A DNA stretch of 64,000 nucleotides from Streptomyces lavendulae subsp. lavendulae (lineage in GTDB: Bacteria > Actinomycetota > Actinomycetes > Streptomycetales > Streptomycetaceae): the NCBI RefSeq assembly GCF_002803845.1, contig NZ_CP024985.1, positions 4,650,001 to 4,714,000 on the forward strand, read 5' to 3'. The notes under the pieces are model-generated. The model saw only the letters and a list, made by a program, of their open reading frames with translations, searched no databases and was not told the DNA's origin. The number at the start of each line of letters is the position of its first letter. Within the stretch, counting starts at the first letter, position 1. Positions 26,362-36,317 of the stretch are shown one piece after another. A program made the translations under genes and the position numbers.

Positions 26362-26460
26362 CCGACCGGGCCGACCGGGCACCGCCCGCCCCGCGAGCGC
26401 GCGGCGGGCGGTACGCCGAGGGTCGTACGGATCCGCGGCCCCAGCGGCCACAATGGACGC

Positions 26461-27993
26461 GTGAGTACCACCAGCCTCCCCAAGCCCGACCGGGCCGTCG
26501 CCCTCCGTACCGCCCTGCTCGCCGCGGGCTTCACCGCCGACGGGCTGCTCGACCTGCTCGGCGCCCCGGCCTACGCCGCGCTCGCCCGCAGCGAGACGGT
26601 CCCCGCCCTGCGCGCCGCGCGCAGCCACGGCGACGGCCCCCTCCCGAGCCTGGTCCGGCTGTTCCTCCTGCAGAGCCCCGTGCCCTACGCGCACGCCGCG
26701 GCCGCGCTGCCCGTCGAGGACGCCCTCGCCGACGGCTGGCTGAGCCGGGAGACGGGCGCCGACGGGGAGGACACCGTCCGCGCCACCGTCGACGTCCGCC
26801 CGTACGGGGGCCCGGACGGCGAGGACTGGTTCATCGTCTCGGACCTCGGCTGCGCCGTCGGCGGCGCCGGGGGCATCGGCAGCCGCGAGGAGGGCGTGGT
26901 CCTCGGCGTGGGCGGGGCCTCCACCACCCTGGCCGGCATCACCGTCCGCGTCCCCGTCGGCTCGGCCCTCGACCTGGGCACCGGTTCGGGCATCCAGGCG
27001 CTGCACGCCGCCCACCACGCCACCCGGGTCACCGCCACCGACGTCAACCCGCGCGCCCTGGAATTCACCCGTCTGACGCTTGCGCTGTCCGGGGCGCCGG
27101 AGGCGGAGCTGCTCGCCGGATCCCTGTTCGAGCCGGTCGGCGAGGCCACGTACGACCTGATCGTGTCCAACCCGCCCTTCGTGATCTCGCCCGGCGCCCG
27201 GCTCACCTACCGCGACGGCGGGATGGGCGGCGACGACCTGTGCCGGACCCTGGTCCAGCAGGCCGGCGCCCACCTCAACCCGGGCGGGTACGCGCAGTTC
27301 CTCGGGAACTGGCAGCACGTGGAGGGCGAGGACTGGCACGACCGGGTCCGCTCCTGGGTGCCGCGCGGCTGCGACGCGTGGATCGTGCAGCGTGACGTGC
27401 AGGACGTGACGCAGTACGCGGAACTGTGGCTGCGCGACGGGGGCGACCACCGCAGCGACCCGGCCGAGTACGCGCGGCGCTACGAGGACTGGCTGGACGA
27501 GTTCGAGGCCCGCGGGACCAAGGCCGTCGGCTTCGGGTGGATCACCCTGCGCCGTACCGGGGCCGCCGAGCCCTCGATCGTGGTCGAGGAGTGGCCGCAC
27601 TCGGTGGAGCAGCCGCTCGGCGACGCCGTCCTGGCCCACTTCGCCCGCCAGGACTACCTGCGCGAGCACGACGACGCGGCCCTGCTGGCGGGGTACTTCC
27701 AGCTCACCGAGGAGGTCGTCCAGGAGCAGGTCGGCGCGCCCGGGGCGGAGGACCCGGAGCACGTGGTGCTGCGCCAGCACCGCGGCATGCGCCGCGCCAC
27801 CAAGGTCGACACGGTCGGGGCGGGCTTCGCCGGAGTGTGCGACGGGTCACTCAGCGCGGGCCGGATCCTGGACGCGATCGCCCAGCTGGTGGAGGAGGAT
27901 CCGGTCGTTCTGCGGGACCGGACGCCGGAGGCGATCCGGATGCTGGTCGAGCAGGGTTTCCTGGACCCCGTGCCGGGGCCGGCCGCCCGCTAG
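26461..27993 (+). CDS. Class I SAM-dependent methyltransferase with NPPF motif
   Basis: The 510-residue protein has an N-terminal helical domain (residues 1-155), then a Rossmann methyltransferase with SAM motif ALDLGTGSGIQALHAA, acidic motif ATDVNPRALEFT and YDLIVSNPPFVISPG. NPPF is the mark of N5-glutamine (HemK/PrmC) and N6-adenine/RNA enzymes. The 170-residue C-terminal region is additional and lacks known motifs. The target is unknown; rRNA or a translation factor is more likely than a small molecule. GTG start is at 26461 with a weak ribosome site. Confidence 0.8.
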   Translation: MSTTSLPKPDRAVALRTALLAAGFTADGLLDLLGAPAYAALARSETVPALRAARSHGDGPLPSLVRLFLLQSPVPYAHAAAALPVEDALADGWLSRETGADGEDTVRATVDVRPYGGPDGEDWFIVSDLGCAVGGAGGIGSREEGVVLGVGGASTTLAGITVRVPVGSALDLGTGSGIQALHAAHHATRVTATDVNPRALEFTRLTLALSGAPEAELLAGSLFEPVGEATYDLIVSNPPFVISPGARLTYRDGGMGGDDLCRTLVQQAGAHLNPGGYAQFLGNWQHVEGEDWHDRVRSWVPRGCDAWIVQRDVQDVTQYAELWLRDGGDHRSDPAEYARRYEDWLDEFEARGTKAVGFGWITLRRTGAAEPSIVVEEWPHSVEQPLGDAVLAHFARQDYLREHDDAALLAGYFQLTEEVVQEQVGAPGAEDPEHVVLRQHRGMRRATKVDTVGAGFAGVCDGSLSAGRILDAIAQLVEEDPVVLRDRTPEAIRMLVEQGFLDPVPGPAAR

Positions 27994-28126
27994 CGGAGCC
28001 CGCGCGGGCCCCGCGTCGCCGTGATGTAACCCGGGGTTCGCCTGCTGTCCTCCCACGGCTGGCAGGCTCCCGGGCAACGGGATCCGGGGGGATTCCCGAG
28101 CGGCCCGAGGGGAAAAGGGGAACGGC

Positions 28127-28324
28127 ATGGAACGCGGTCCGGCGATCTTCGCAGCGGCCGTGTTCCTGCTGTTCGGAGCGGCTCTGCTGGCCTGGACCGG
28201 GGCGCGTGCGGTGCGTCGCGCGCCGGTGGCCGAGGGAGTGCGCCCCGTGGTGGCCGTACCGTTGGCACTGCTGTCCGGTGCGGTGTCCCTGGCCCTCGGG
28301 GTCTGGTGCCTCCAGCGGTTCTGA
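28127..28324 (+). CDS. Small two-helix membrane protein
   Basis: The 65-residue protein has two hydrophobic segments (residues 5-26 and 43-62) joined by a basic loop (GARAVRRAP). AAGGGG lies eight bases before the ATG. Its location before topA matches a short conserved gene in S. coelicolor (SCO3544 by position). No function can be assigned. Confidence 0.65.
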   Translation: MERGPAIFAAAVFLLFGAALLAWTGARAVRRAPVAEGVRPVVAVPLALLSGAVSLALGVWCLQRF

Positions 28325-28591
28325 GGCGGCTTCCCGCGATGATCTCCGCGGGTGTGTGAAACCCGACGTCGAGGCGGGTCGGGAGGCGGGGCCAGACGGC
28401 CCTCCGGCCACCCTGCCCGGTGACCGGGAGGGGGCGGCCGATGCATCCGGGCGGCAGAAACGGCACTTGTCGGGTTACCGTTCGAGTGGCCGTTGCGGGC
28501 TTGTGCCGTTTGACACGGGTGCGGGTTGTACCGTCACACTCCGCAGCGTCGCCGTACCGCGACCGAGTGCCGACCGGAGAGAAGAGCCAAG

Positions 28592-31417
28592 TTGTCCCCG
28601 ACTAGCGAGACCGCAAAGGGCGGCCGCCGACTCGTCATCGTCGAGTCCCCTGCCAAGGCGAAGACGATCAAGGGCTACCTCGGCCCCGGATACGTCGTCG
28701 AGGCGAGCGTCGGGCACATCCGCGACCTCCCGAACGGCGCGGCCGAGGTCCCCGACAAGTACACCGGCGAGGTCCGCCGCCTCGGCGTGGACGTCGAGCA
28801 CGACTTCGCGCCGATCTACGTCGTCAACGCGGACAAGAAGGCGCAGGTCAGGAAGCTCAAGGACCTGCTGGCCGAGTCCGACGAACTCTTCCTCGCCACC
28901 GATGAGGACCGCGAGGGCGAAGCCATCGCGTGGCACCTGCAGGAAGTCCTCAAGCCCAAGGTCCCCGTCCACCGGATGGTCTTCCACGAGATCACCAAGG
29001 ACGCGATCCGCGACGCCGTCGCCAATCCGCGCGAGCTCAACCAGCGCATGGTCGACGCCCAGGAGACCCGCCGCATCCTCGACCGCCTCTACGGCTACGA
29101 GGTCTCGCCGGTCCTGTGGAAGAAGGTCATGCCGAAGCTGTCGGCGGGCCGCGTCCAGTCGGTGGCCACCCGGCTCGTCGTCGAGCGCGAGCGCGAGCGC
29201 ATCGCCTTCCGCTCCGCCGAGTACTGGGACCTGACCGGCACCTTCGCCACCGGCCGCGCCGGTGACGCCTCCGACCCCTCGACGCTGGTCGCCCGCCTGA
29301 ACACGGTGGACGGCAAGCGCGTGGCGCAGGGCCGCGACTTCGGCTCGAACGGGCAGCTCAAGAGCGAGGTGCTGCACCTCGACGAGGCGAACGCGCGGGC
29401 GCTCGCCGCCGCGCTGGCGGACACCGCCTTCGCCGTCCGGTCGGTGGAGTCCAAGCCGTACCGCCGCTCCCCGTACGCCCCCTTCCGTACGACGACGCTC
29501 CAGCAGGAGGCCTCGCGCAAGCTCGGCTTCGGTGCGAAGGCGACGATGCAGGTGGCGCAGAAGCTGTACGAGAACGGCTTCATCACCTACATGCGTACGG
29601 ACTCCACCACGCTCTCCGACACCGCGGTGTCGGCGGCGCGGGCGCAGGTCACCCAGCTCTACGGGGCCGACTACCTGCCGGAGAAGCCGCGCGTCTACGC
29701 CGGCAAGGTCAAGAACGCGCAGGAGGCGCACGAGGCGATCCGCCCCTCGGGTGATCGTTTCCGCACCCCGGCCGAGACGGGTCTGAGCGGCGACCAGTTC
29801 CGCCTGTACGAGCTCATCTGGAAGCGGACCGTCGCCTCCCAGATGAAGGACGCGACCGGCAACTCCGTCACCGTCAAGATCGGCGGCCGGGCGGCCGACG
29901 GGCGCGACGCCGAGTTCAGCGCCTCCGGCAAGACGATCACCTTCCACGGCTTCATGAAGGCCTACGTCGAGGGCGCCGACGACCCGAACGCCGAGCTCGA
30001 CGACCGAGAGAAGCGGCTGCCGCAGGTCGCCGAGGGCGACGCGCTGAGCGCCGAGGAGATCACGGCCGACGGCCACTCGACCAAGCCGCCGGCCCGCTAC
30101 ACCGAGGCCTCGCTGGTCAAGGAGCTGGAAGAGCGCGAGATCGGCCGCCCGTCGACGTACGCGTCGATCATCGGCACGATCCTCGACCGCGGCTACGTCT
30201 TCAAGAAGGGCACGGCGCTCGTCCCGTCCTTCCTGTCGTTCGCCGTCGTGAACCTCCTGGAGACGCACTTCGGGCGGCTCGTCGACTACGACTTCACCGC
30301 GAAGATGGAGGACGACCTCGACCGCATCGCGCGGGGCGAGGCCCAGTCCGTGCCGTGGCTGAAGCGGTTCTACTTCGGCTCCGAGGAGGCCACCGAGGTC
30401 GTACCCGCCGACGGCGACCACCTCGGCGGCCTGAAGGAGCTGGTCACGGACCTGGGCGCGATCGACGCCCGGGAGATCTCCTCCTTCCCGGTCGGCGACG
30501 GCATCGTGCTGCGCGTGGGCCGCTACGGCCCGTACGTCGAGCGGGGCGAGAAGGACGCCGAGGGCCACCAGCGCGCCGACGTGCCCGACGACCTGGCTCC
30601 GGACGAGCTGACGGTCGAGTACGCGCAGGAGCTGTTCGCGAAGCCGAGCGGTGAATTCGAGCTGGGCGCGGACCCGGTGAGCGGGAACCAGATCGTCGCG
30701 AAGGACGGCCGCTACGGCCCGTACGTGACGGAGATCCTGCCCGAGGGCACGCCGAAGACGGGCAAGAACGCGGTCAAGCCGCGCACGGCCTCCCTCTTCA
30801 AGTCGATGTCCCTCGACACGGTCACCCTCGACGAGGCGCTGAAGCTGATGTCGCTGCCGCGCGTGGTGGGCGCGGACGCGGAGGGCGTGGAGATCACGGC
30901 GCAGAACGGCCGCTACGGCCCGTACCTGAAGAAGGGCACGGACTCGCGGTCGCTGGAGACCGAGGACCAGCTCTTCTCCATCACCCTGGACGAGGCGCTC
31001 GCCATCTACGCCCAGCCCAAGCAGCGGGGCCGGGCCGCGGCCAAGCCCCCGCTGAAGGAACTGGGCACGGACCCGGTGAGCGAGAAGCCGGTGGTGGTCA
31101 AGGACGGCCGCTTCGGGCCCTACGTGACGGACGGCGAGACGAACGCGACGCTGCGGCGGGACGACGACGTCGAGACGATCACCCCGGAGCGCGGCTACGA
31201 GCTCCTCGCGGAGAAGCGGGCGAAGGGCCCGGCGAAGAAGACCGCGAAGAAGGCCGTGAAGAAGGCGCCGGCCAAGAAGGCACCGGCGAAGAAGGCGACG
31301 GCGACGAAGGCCGCCGCCGCGAAGAAGACGACCACGGCGAAGAAGACCACCGCCGCGAAGAAGACGACGGCCGCGGCGAAGAAGGCCGCGGCGGCGCCGG
31401 CGCCGTCCGACGACTAG
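28592..31417 (+). CDS. topA: DNA topoisomerase I with lysine-rich tail
   Basis: The 941-residue type IA enzyme relaxes negative supercoils. Toprim residues are in VIVESPAKAKTIKGYL and ATDEDREGE, and the catalytic Tyr333 in GFITYMRTDS. There are no zinc-finger domains; instead four GRYGPYV/GRFGPYV repeats follow the core, and the last 55 residues are almost entirely Lys and Ala. Streptomyces TopA has such Lys repeats, reported to raise processivity. The start is TTG at 28592, preceded by GGAGAGAAGAG, and matches the family N-terminus SPTSETAKGGRRLVIVES. A TTGACA sequence at 28510-28515 may belong to its promoter. Confidence 0.96.
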   Translation: MSPTSETAKGGRRLVIVESPAKAKTIKGYLGPGYVVEASVGHIRDLPNGAAEVPDKYTGEVRRLGVDVEHDFAPIYVVNADKKAQVRKLKDLLAESDELFLATDEDREGEAIAWHLQEVLKPKVPVHRMVFHEITKDAIRDAVANPRELNQRMVDAQETRRILDRLYGYEVSPVLWKKVMPKLSAGRVQSVATRLVVERERERIAFRSAEYWDLTGTFATGRAGDASDPSTLVARLNTVDGKRVAQGRDFGSNGQLKSEVLHLDEANARALAAALADTAFAVRSVESKPYRRSPYAPFRTTTLQQEASRKLGFGAKATMQVAQKLYENGFITYMRTDSTTLSDTAVSAARAQVTQLYGADYLPEKPRVYAGKVKNAQEAHEAIRPSGDRFRTPAETGLSGDQFRLYELIWKRTVASQMKDATGNSVTVKIGGRAADGRDAEFSASGKTITFHGFMKAYVEGADDPNAELDDREKRLPQVAEGDALSAEEITADGHSTKPPARYTEASLVKELEEREIGRPSTYASIIGTILDRGYVFKKGTALVPSFLSFAVVNLLETHFGRLVDYDFTAKMEDDLDRIARGEAQSVPWLKRFYFGSEEATEVVPADGDHLGGLKELVTDLGAIDAREISSFPVGDGIVLRVGRYGPYVERGEKDAEGHQRADVPDDLAPDELTVEYAQELFAKPSGEFELGADPVSGNQIVAKDGRYGPYVTEILPEGTPKTGKNAVKPRTASLFKSMSLDTVTLDEALKLMSLPRVVGADAEGVEITAQNGRYGPYLKKGTDSRSLETEDQLFSITLDEALAIYAQPKQRGRAAAKPPLKELGTDPVSEKPVVVKDGRFGPYVTDGETNATLRRDDDVETITPERGYELLAEKRAKGPAKKTAKKAVKKAPAKKAPAKKATATKAAAAKKTTTAKKTTAAKKTTAAAKKAAAAPAPSDD

Positions 31418-31475
31418 CCGGTACGTACGGCGGCGGTCGGCACCGAGGTGCCGTGACGCGCCGCAGCAGTCCGCC

Positions 31476-31508
31476 CGAGGGCCCCGCGCGATCCGCGCGG
31501 GGCCCTCG
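31476..31508 (+). terminator. Terminator of topA
   Basis: A perfect 15-bp stem, CGAGGGCCCCGCGCG (31476-31490) with its complement (31494-31508), has a 3-base loop and no T-run. Confidence 0.8.
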
Positions 31509-31602
31509 CGCGTGCCGGGGGCGCACCGGGTGGGTGCGGGGTCACACCCGGCCCCGTCCACAGGCCACCGCAATGGCCAGGCGCAGCGGATAGGCTGGGC
31601 GG

Positions 31603-34600
31603 ATGACGCGAGCCGAGCAGCCAACGGTCGTGACCGCCTCCGAGGACCCCACCTACGACGAAGCCCTGGCCGCGGACTCCCGCGAGCGAGCGGTGCGCGC
31701 CCTGCTGCGCACCCCCGGGCTGCGCCGGCTGTGGAGCGCCCAGCTGGTGAGCGGCATCGGCGACGCCCTGGCCCTGCTGGTCCTGGTGCTGCTGACCCTC
31801 CAGTCGGCCGTCACGGCCGGCGCGGACGGGTTGTTCGGCGCCGGCTACCGGGGCGCGGCCTTCGCCGTCGCCGCCGTGTTCGCCGTACGGATCCTCGCCA
31901 CCGTCCTGTTCGGCGCGGTCCTGCTCGGACCGCTGTCGCAGCTCATGGCCCCCGTAGGCAGGCTCGACCGCCGCTGGACGATGGCCGGGGCCGACGGGCT
32001 GCGGATCGGGCTGTTCGTCGTCGCCCCGCTGTGGCTCGACTGGATCCCGGCGCACGCCACCACCGCGCTGCTCGCCACCGTCTTCGTCGCCGGCGCCGCC
32101 GAGCGCGTGTGGACCCTGGCCAAGGAGAGCGCCGCGCCCGCGCTGCTCCCCGCGCCGCCGCCGGAGGGGGCGACCGTACGGCCGCTCCCCGACCACCTCG
32201 ACGCGCTGCGGCGCCTGACGCTGCGCACGGCGTTCGCGGCGCTGCCCGCCGCGGCCGCCGCGCTGCTCGCCGCGACCCTGGTCGGGCGGGCGCTGGGGCT
32301 GGGCGTGGACTGGTTCGCCGCGAACCCGTCGGCGCTGGGTTCGTACGTGGCCGCCGGTCTGTTCGCCGCGTCCGTCTCGCTGCTGCTGCCGCTCGCGCTG
32401 CCCGCCGTGAAGACCCCGAGGCCGCGCTCCCCGCTGGAGGGGCTGCGCACCCCCCGGGTGGGCGAGCGGCCCGAGAAGGGGCGTACGGGCTCGATCCGGC
32501 TGTTCGTGCTGGCCAGTGCGGCCGTCGCGGGGGCGGTGGCGGCCGCCGCCTCCGTGTCCGTGCTGCACGCCTTCGACCTGGGCGGCGGCCCGTCCGCGTA
32601 CGCCCTGCTGGTCCTCGCCCTCGTCGGCGGAACGGGCCTCGGCATCCGCGCCACCCAGGCCGGCAAGGTGCTGCCCGGCCTGTCCCGGCGCCGGCTGCTG
32701 GCCCTGGCGATCGCGGTGGCCGGGCTCGCGCTGCTGCTGAGCGGGCTGGTCCCGGACACGGCGACCGTGGTGTTCCTGGCACTGCTCGCGGGCACCGCCG
32801 CGGGCGTCGCCGCCAATGCCGGGCACACCCTGCTGGACCAGGAGACCGAGGAGTTCCGCCGCGCCCGGGTCACCGCGCACCTGCAGGCCGTGGCGCGGGT
32901 CGCCGTGGCGGTCGGCGCCGTCGGCGCCCCGCTGCTGGCCGCCGCGATCGGACCGCACCGGCTGACCGGCGGCGGGGTCGTGTTCTCGCACGGCGGCGCG
33001 GCCTTCACCCTGATGCTGGTCGGCGTGCTGCTGCTGCCCGTCGCCGTGGTGGTCCTCACCAAGGCCGACGACCGCGGCGGCGTCCCGCTGCGGCGCGACC
33101 TGCGCGAGGCGCTGCGCGGCGGCGAGCCGGTGCAGGCCCCATCGACGACCGGGTTCTTCATCGCCCTGGAGGGCGGCGACGGAGCCGGGAAGTCCACCCA
33201 GGTGGAGGCGCTGGCCGACTGGATACGGGGCAAAGGCCACGAGGTCGTCGTGACGCGTGAGCCGGGTGCCACCCCGGTCGGCAAGCGGCTCCGCTCGATC
33301 CTCCTCGACATCTCCTCCGCCGGGCTGTCCAACCGCGCCGAGGCGCTGCTGTACGCCGCCGACCGCGCCGAGCACGTGGACACGGTGGTCCGGCCCGCCC
33401 TGGAGCGGGGCGCGGTGGTCATCTCCGACCGCTACATCGACTCCTCGGTGGCCTACCAGGGCGCCGGCCGGGACCTGTCCCCGACCGAGATCGCCCGGAT
33501 CTCCCGCTGGGCCACCGACGGCCTGGTCCCGAACCTGACCGTGCTGCTCGACGTGTCCCCGGAGGCCGCCCGGGAGCGGTTCACGGAGGCGCCGGACCGG
33601 CTGGAGTCGGAGCCGACGGAGTTCCACCAGCGGGTGCGGGCCGGGTTCCTGACCCTGGCCGCGTCCGACCCCGGCCGCTACCTCGTGGTCGACGCCGGGC
33701 AGGACCCGGGCTCGGTGACCACCGTCGTACGCCACCGCCTGGACCGGATGCTGCCGCTCTCGGAGACTGAGGTCGCGGCGCAGATCGAGGCCCGGCGGCT
33801 CGCGGAGGAGGAAGCCCGGCGCAAGGCCGAGGAAGAGGCCGCCCGCAAGGCGGAGGAGGCCCGGCTGAAGGCCGAGGAGGAGGCCCGCCTGGCCCGGGAG
33901 GCCGAGGAGGCCCGGATCAGGGCCGAGGCGGAGGCCGCCGAGGCGCGCCGGCTCGCCGAGGAGGAAGCCGCCCGCAAGGCGGAGCAGGAGCGGCTGCGCG
34001 CCGCCGAGGAGGCGCGCGCCCGCGCCGAGGCCGAGCGGCTGCGCGCCGCGGCCGAGGAGAAGGCACTGGCCGCCGAGCAGGAGCGGATCCGGCTGGAGGA
34101 GGCCGAGGCGGCCCGGCTGCGCGCGGAGGCGGAGGCACGACGGCTGGAGAAGCAGCGCCGCGCCGAGGAGGCCCTGCTGCGGGCCGAGGAGGCGCGCCGG
34201 CTGGCGGCGGCCTCGGCGGCCGCAGCGGCGGCGGCTTCCGCGGCCGCGGCTGCCTCGTCGGCTTCGTCCGCTTCGTCCGCGTCCACCGCCGCGCAGGCGG
34301 CCCCGGCCGCCGGACCGGGACGGAAGGTCCCGATGCGCAAGGACCCGCACCCGGACGACGCCGTCACCGTCGAGACGCCGCGGATCAAGCGGGCCCTGCG
34401 GCCCGACGACATCACCGAGACCGTCCCCGTGCCCAAGATCGACCCGGCGGCGGACGAGACGGCCGTGCTGCCGTCCGTACGTCCCGACGGGCCGGCCGGT
34501 GCTCCGGAGGCCCGCGGCGCTTCGGCGCGCACGGCGCCGCCGTCCGCCCCGGCCACCCGGCCGACGGTCCGGCACTCGCAGGAGAGCCCGGCCGACCGGG

Positions 34601-34818
34601 TTCCGCCCGGCATCTTCCGGGACTCGGGCAACGACGTGACCCGCGAGCTCCCGGTCGTCGGGGAAGACGGCCGGCCGCGCCGGGCCCCGTCCGACTGGGC
34701 CGAGGCCACTCCGATGGACGACCTGCCGACCCTGGCCGACGAGCTGCTCGGGCCGCACCGGGACGAGGAGGACGGCGAGGACGGCCGACGCGGTGGGGAC
34801 GGCCCGCGCCGCCGCTGA
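31603..34818 (+). CDS. tmk: MFS-like membrane domain fused to thymidylate kinase
   Basis: The 1071-residue protein has four parts: an MFS-like membrane domain (residues about 35-490, 11-12 helices), a complete dTMP kinase (about 515-715), a coiled coil of Glu/Ala/Arg repeats (about 722-865) and a disordered acidic tail. The kinase has P-loop FIALEGGDGAGKST (Lys530), the DR(Y/H) motif ISDRYIDSSVAYQGAGRD and LID-like EAPDRLE. It makes dTDP for DNA synthesis. No stand-alone tmk is near, and holB follows directly as in other bacteria, so this is likely the essential cellular kinase. The fusion is known in streptomycetes, yet the purpose of membrane attachment is not. Confidence 0.9.
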   Translation: MTRAEQPTVVTASEDPTYDEALAADSRERAVRALLRTPGLRRLWSAQLVSGIGDALALLVLVLLTLQSAVTAGADGLFGAGYRGAAFAVAAVFAVRILATVLFGAVLLGPLSQLMAPVGRLDRRWTMAGADGLRIGLFVVAPLWLDWIPAHATTALLATVFVAGAAERVWTLAKESAAPALLPAPPPEGATVRPLPDHLDALRRLTLRTAFAALPAAAAALLAATLVGRALGLGVDWFAANPSALGSYVAAGLFAASVSLLLPLALPAVKTPRPRSPLEGLRTPRVGERPEKGRTGSIRLFVLASAAVAGAVAAAASVSVLHAFDLGGGPSAYALLVLALVGGTGLGIRATQAGKVLPGLSRRRLLALAIAVAGLALLLSGLVPDTATVVFLALLAGTAAGVAANAGHTLLDQETEEFRRARVTAHLQAVARVAVAVGAVGAPLLAAAIGPHRLTGGGVVFSHGGAAFTLMLVGVLLLPVAVVVLTKADDRGGVPLRRDLREALRGGEPVQAPSTTGFFIALEGGDGAGKSTQVEALADWIRGKGHEVVVTREPGATPVGKRLRSILLDISSAGLSNRAEALLYAADRAEHVDTVVRPALERGAVVISDRYIDSSVAYQGAGRDLSPTEIARISRWATDGLVPNLTVLLDVSPEAARERFTEAPDRLESEPTEFHQRVRAGFLTLAASDPGRYLVVDAGQDPGSVTTVVRHRLDRMLPLSETEVAAQIEARRLAEEEARRKAEEEAARKAEEARLKAEEEARLAREAEEARIRAEAEAAEARRLAEEEAARKAEQERLRAAEEARARAEAERLRAAAEEKALAAEQERIRLEEAEAARLRAEAEARRLEKQRRAEEALLRAEEARRLAAASAAAAAAASAAAAASSASSASSASTAAQAAPAAGPGRKVPMRKDPHPDDAVTVETPRIKRALRPDDITETVPVPKIDPAADETAVLPSVRPDGPAGAPEARGASARTAPPSAPATRPTVRHSQESPADRVPPGIFRDSGNDVTRELPVVGEDGRPRRAPSDWAEATPMDDLPTLADELLGPHRDEEDGEDGRRGGDGPRRR

Positions 34819-34930
34819 GCGGGGACTGTCGGTGGCGCACGCCACAATGTGATCGGGACGCGCGGGACGGCCGGGCGCGGGAGCGCCGGGCGCGAGTGCG
34901 CGGGACGCAGAGGGAAAGGCGGTGGGCGGG

Positions 34931-36142
34931 ATGCCCGTGTGGGACGACCTGGTGGGGCAGGAGCGCGTGCAGACGCAGCTGGCCGCCGCCGCGCGGGACG
35001 CGGACGCGCTCGTCACCGCCACCTCGGACGGGACCCCGCCGCCGCCCTCGTCCAAGATGACCCACGCCTGGCTGTTCACCGGCCCGCCCGGCTCCGGCCG
35101 GGCCACCGCCGCCCGCGCCTTCGCGGCGGCGCTCCAGTGCGTCAGCCCCGACCGGGCGCTCGGCGGCGAGCCCGGCTGCGGGTTCTGCGACGGCTGCCAC
35201 ACCACCATGGTCGGTACGCACGCCGACGTGGAGATCGTCCGTACCGACCTGCTGTCCATCGGCGTGAAGGAGACCCGGGACCTGGTGCGCCGGGCCCAGC
35301 TCTCCCCGGCCGTGGGGCGCTGGCAGGTCATCGTCCTGGAAGACGCCGACCGGCTCACCGAGGGCGCCGGGAACGTCCTGCTGAAGGCGGTGGAGGAGCC
35401 CGCTCCGCGCACGGTGTGGCTGCTGTGCGCGCCCTCCCTGGAGGACGTGCTGCCCACCATCCGCTCCCGCTGCCGGCACCTGACCCTGGGCACCCCCTCG
35501 GTCGAGGCCGTCGCCGACCTGCTGGTGCGCCGGGACGGGATCGAGCCCGCCGCCGCCGCCAACGCCGCCCGCGCGACCCAGGGGCACATCGACCGGGCCC
35601 GCCGGCTCGCCACCGACGAGTCCGCCCGGACGCGCAGGGCCACCGTGCTCAAGCTGCCGCTGCGGGTGGACGACGTGGGCGGCTGCCTCAAGGCCGCGCA
35701 GGAGCTGGTCGACGCCGCGGGCGAGGACGCCAAGCAGATGGCGGAGGAGGTCGACGCCAAGGAGACCGAGGAGCTCAGGGCCGCCCTCGGCGCCGGAGCG
35801 GGCGCGGGCGGCCGCATGCCGCGGGGCACCGCCGGTGTGATGAAGGAACTCGAAGACCGCCAGAAGCGCCGCCGCACCCGTACCCAGCGCGACAGCCTCG
35901 ACCTGGCGCTGACCGAGCTCACGGGCTTCTACCGGGACGTCCTGGCCCTCCAGCTCGGCTCGAACCTGGCCATAGCCAACGAGGACGTACGGCCGGACCT
36001 CGACCGGGTCGCGCGGGCCGGCGGCCCCGAGCGCACCCTGCGGCGCATCGAGGCGATCATCGCCTGCCGGCAGGCCCTCGACCGGAACGTCGCCCCCCTC
36101 CTCGCGGTCGAGGCGATGACGATGGCCCTCCGCGCGGGCTGA
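34931..36142 (+). CDS. holB: DNA polymerase III delta' subunit
   Basis: The 403-residue clamp-loader subunit starts MPVWDDLVGQERV, has a modified P-loop FTGPPGSGRATAA, the zinc module CGFCDGCHTTMVGTHADVEIV and the SRC motif IRSRCRHL of the delta'/gamma family. Gly-Arg instead of Gly-Lys in the P-loop agrees with delta' subunits that do not hydrolyse ATP. Start choice is between ATG 34931 (conserved N-terminus) and GTG 34922 (better spaced from AGGGAAAGG). Gene order tmk-holB is widely conserved. Confidence 0.92.
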   Translation: MPVWDDLVGQERVQTQLAAAARDADALVTATSDGTPPPPSSKMTHAWLFTGPPGSGRATAARAFAAALQCVSPDRALGGEPGCGFCDGCHTTMVGTHADVEIVRTDLLSIGVKETRDLVRRAQLSPAVGRWQVIVLEDADRLTEGAGNVLLKAVEEPAPRTVWLLCAPSLEDVLPTIRSRCRHLTLGTPSVEAVADLLVRRDGIEPAAAANAARATQGHIDRARRLATDESARTRRATVLKLPLRVDDVGGCLKAAQELVDAAGEDAKQMAEEVDAKETEELRAALGAGAGAGGRMPRGTAGVMKELEDRQKRRRTRTQRDSLDLALTELTGFYRDVLALQLGSNLAIANEDVRPDLDRVARAGGPERTLRRIEAIIACRQALDRNVAPLLAVEAMTMALRAG

Positions 36143-36195
36143 CCTCTCCTCTGCTCCCCGCTTCCGCCTTCACCCGTCCGAGCGATCCGGGCCCC

Positions 36196-36219
36196 GCCCG
36201 TGACCGGTCCGGCACGGGC
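36196..36219 (+). terminator. Possible terminator of holB
   Basis: GCCCGTG (36196-36202) pairs with CACGGGC (36213-36219), 53 bases after the stop. The loop CCGGTCC is itself palindromic. Confidence 0.45.
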
Positions 36220-36317
36220 GCGGCGCGGGGTCCGTCCCCGGTCGGCGGACGGCCGCCCGCCCCAGGCCGCCGCACCGCCCGCCGACACGGACGGCGGGCA
36301 GCACGTAGGCTCGCCGC

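Noticed and set aside
28510..28540. TTGACA at 28510 as a full topA promoter.
   Set aside because: The hexamer 17 bases downstream (GTCACA) is a poor -10, so a complete promoter cannot be defended.
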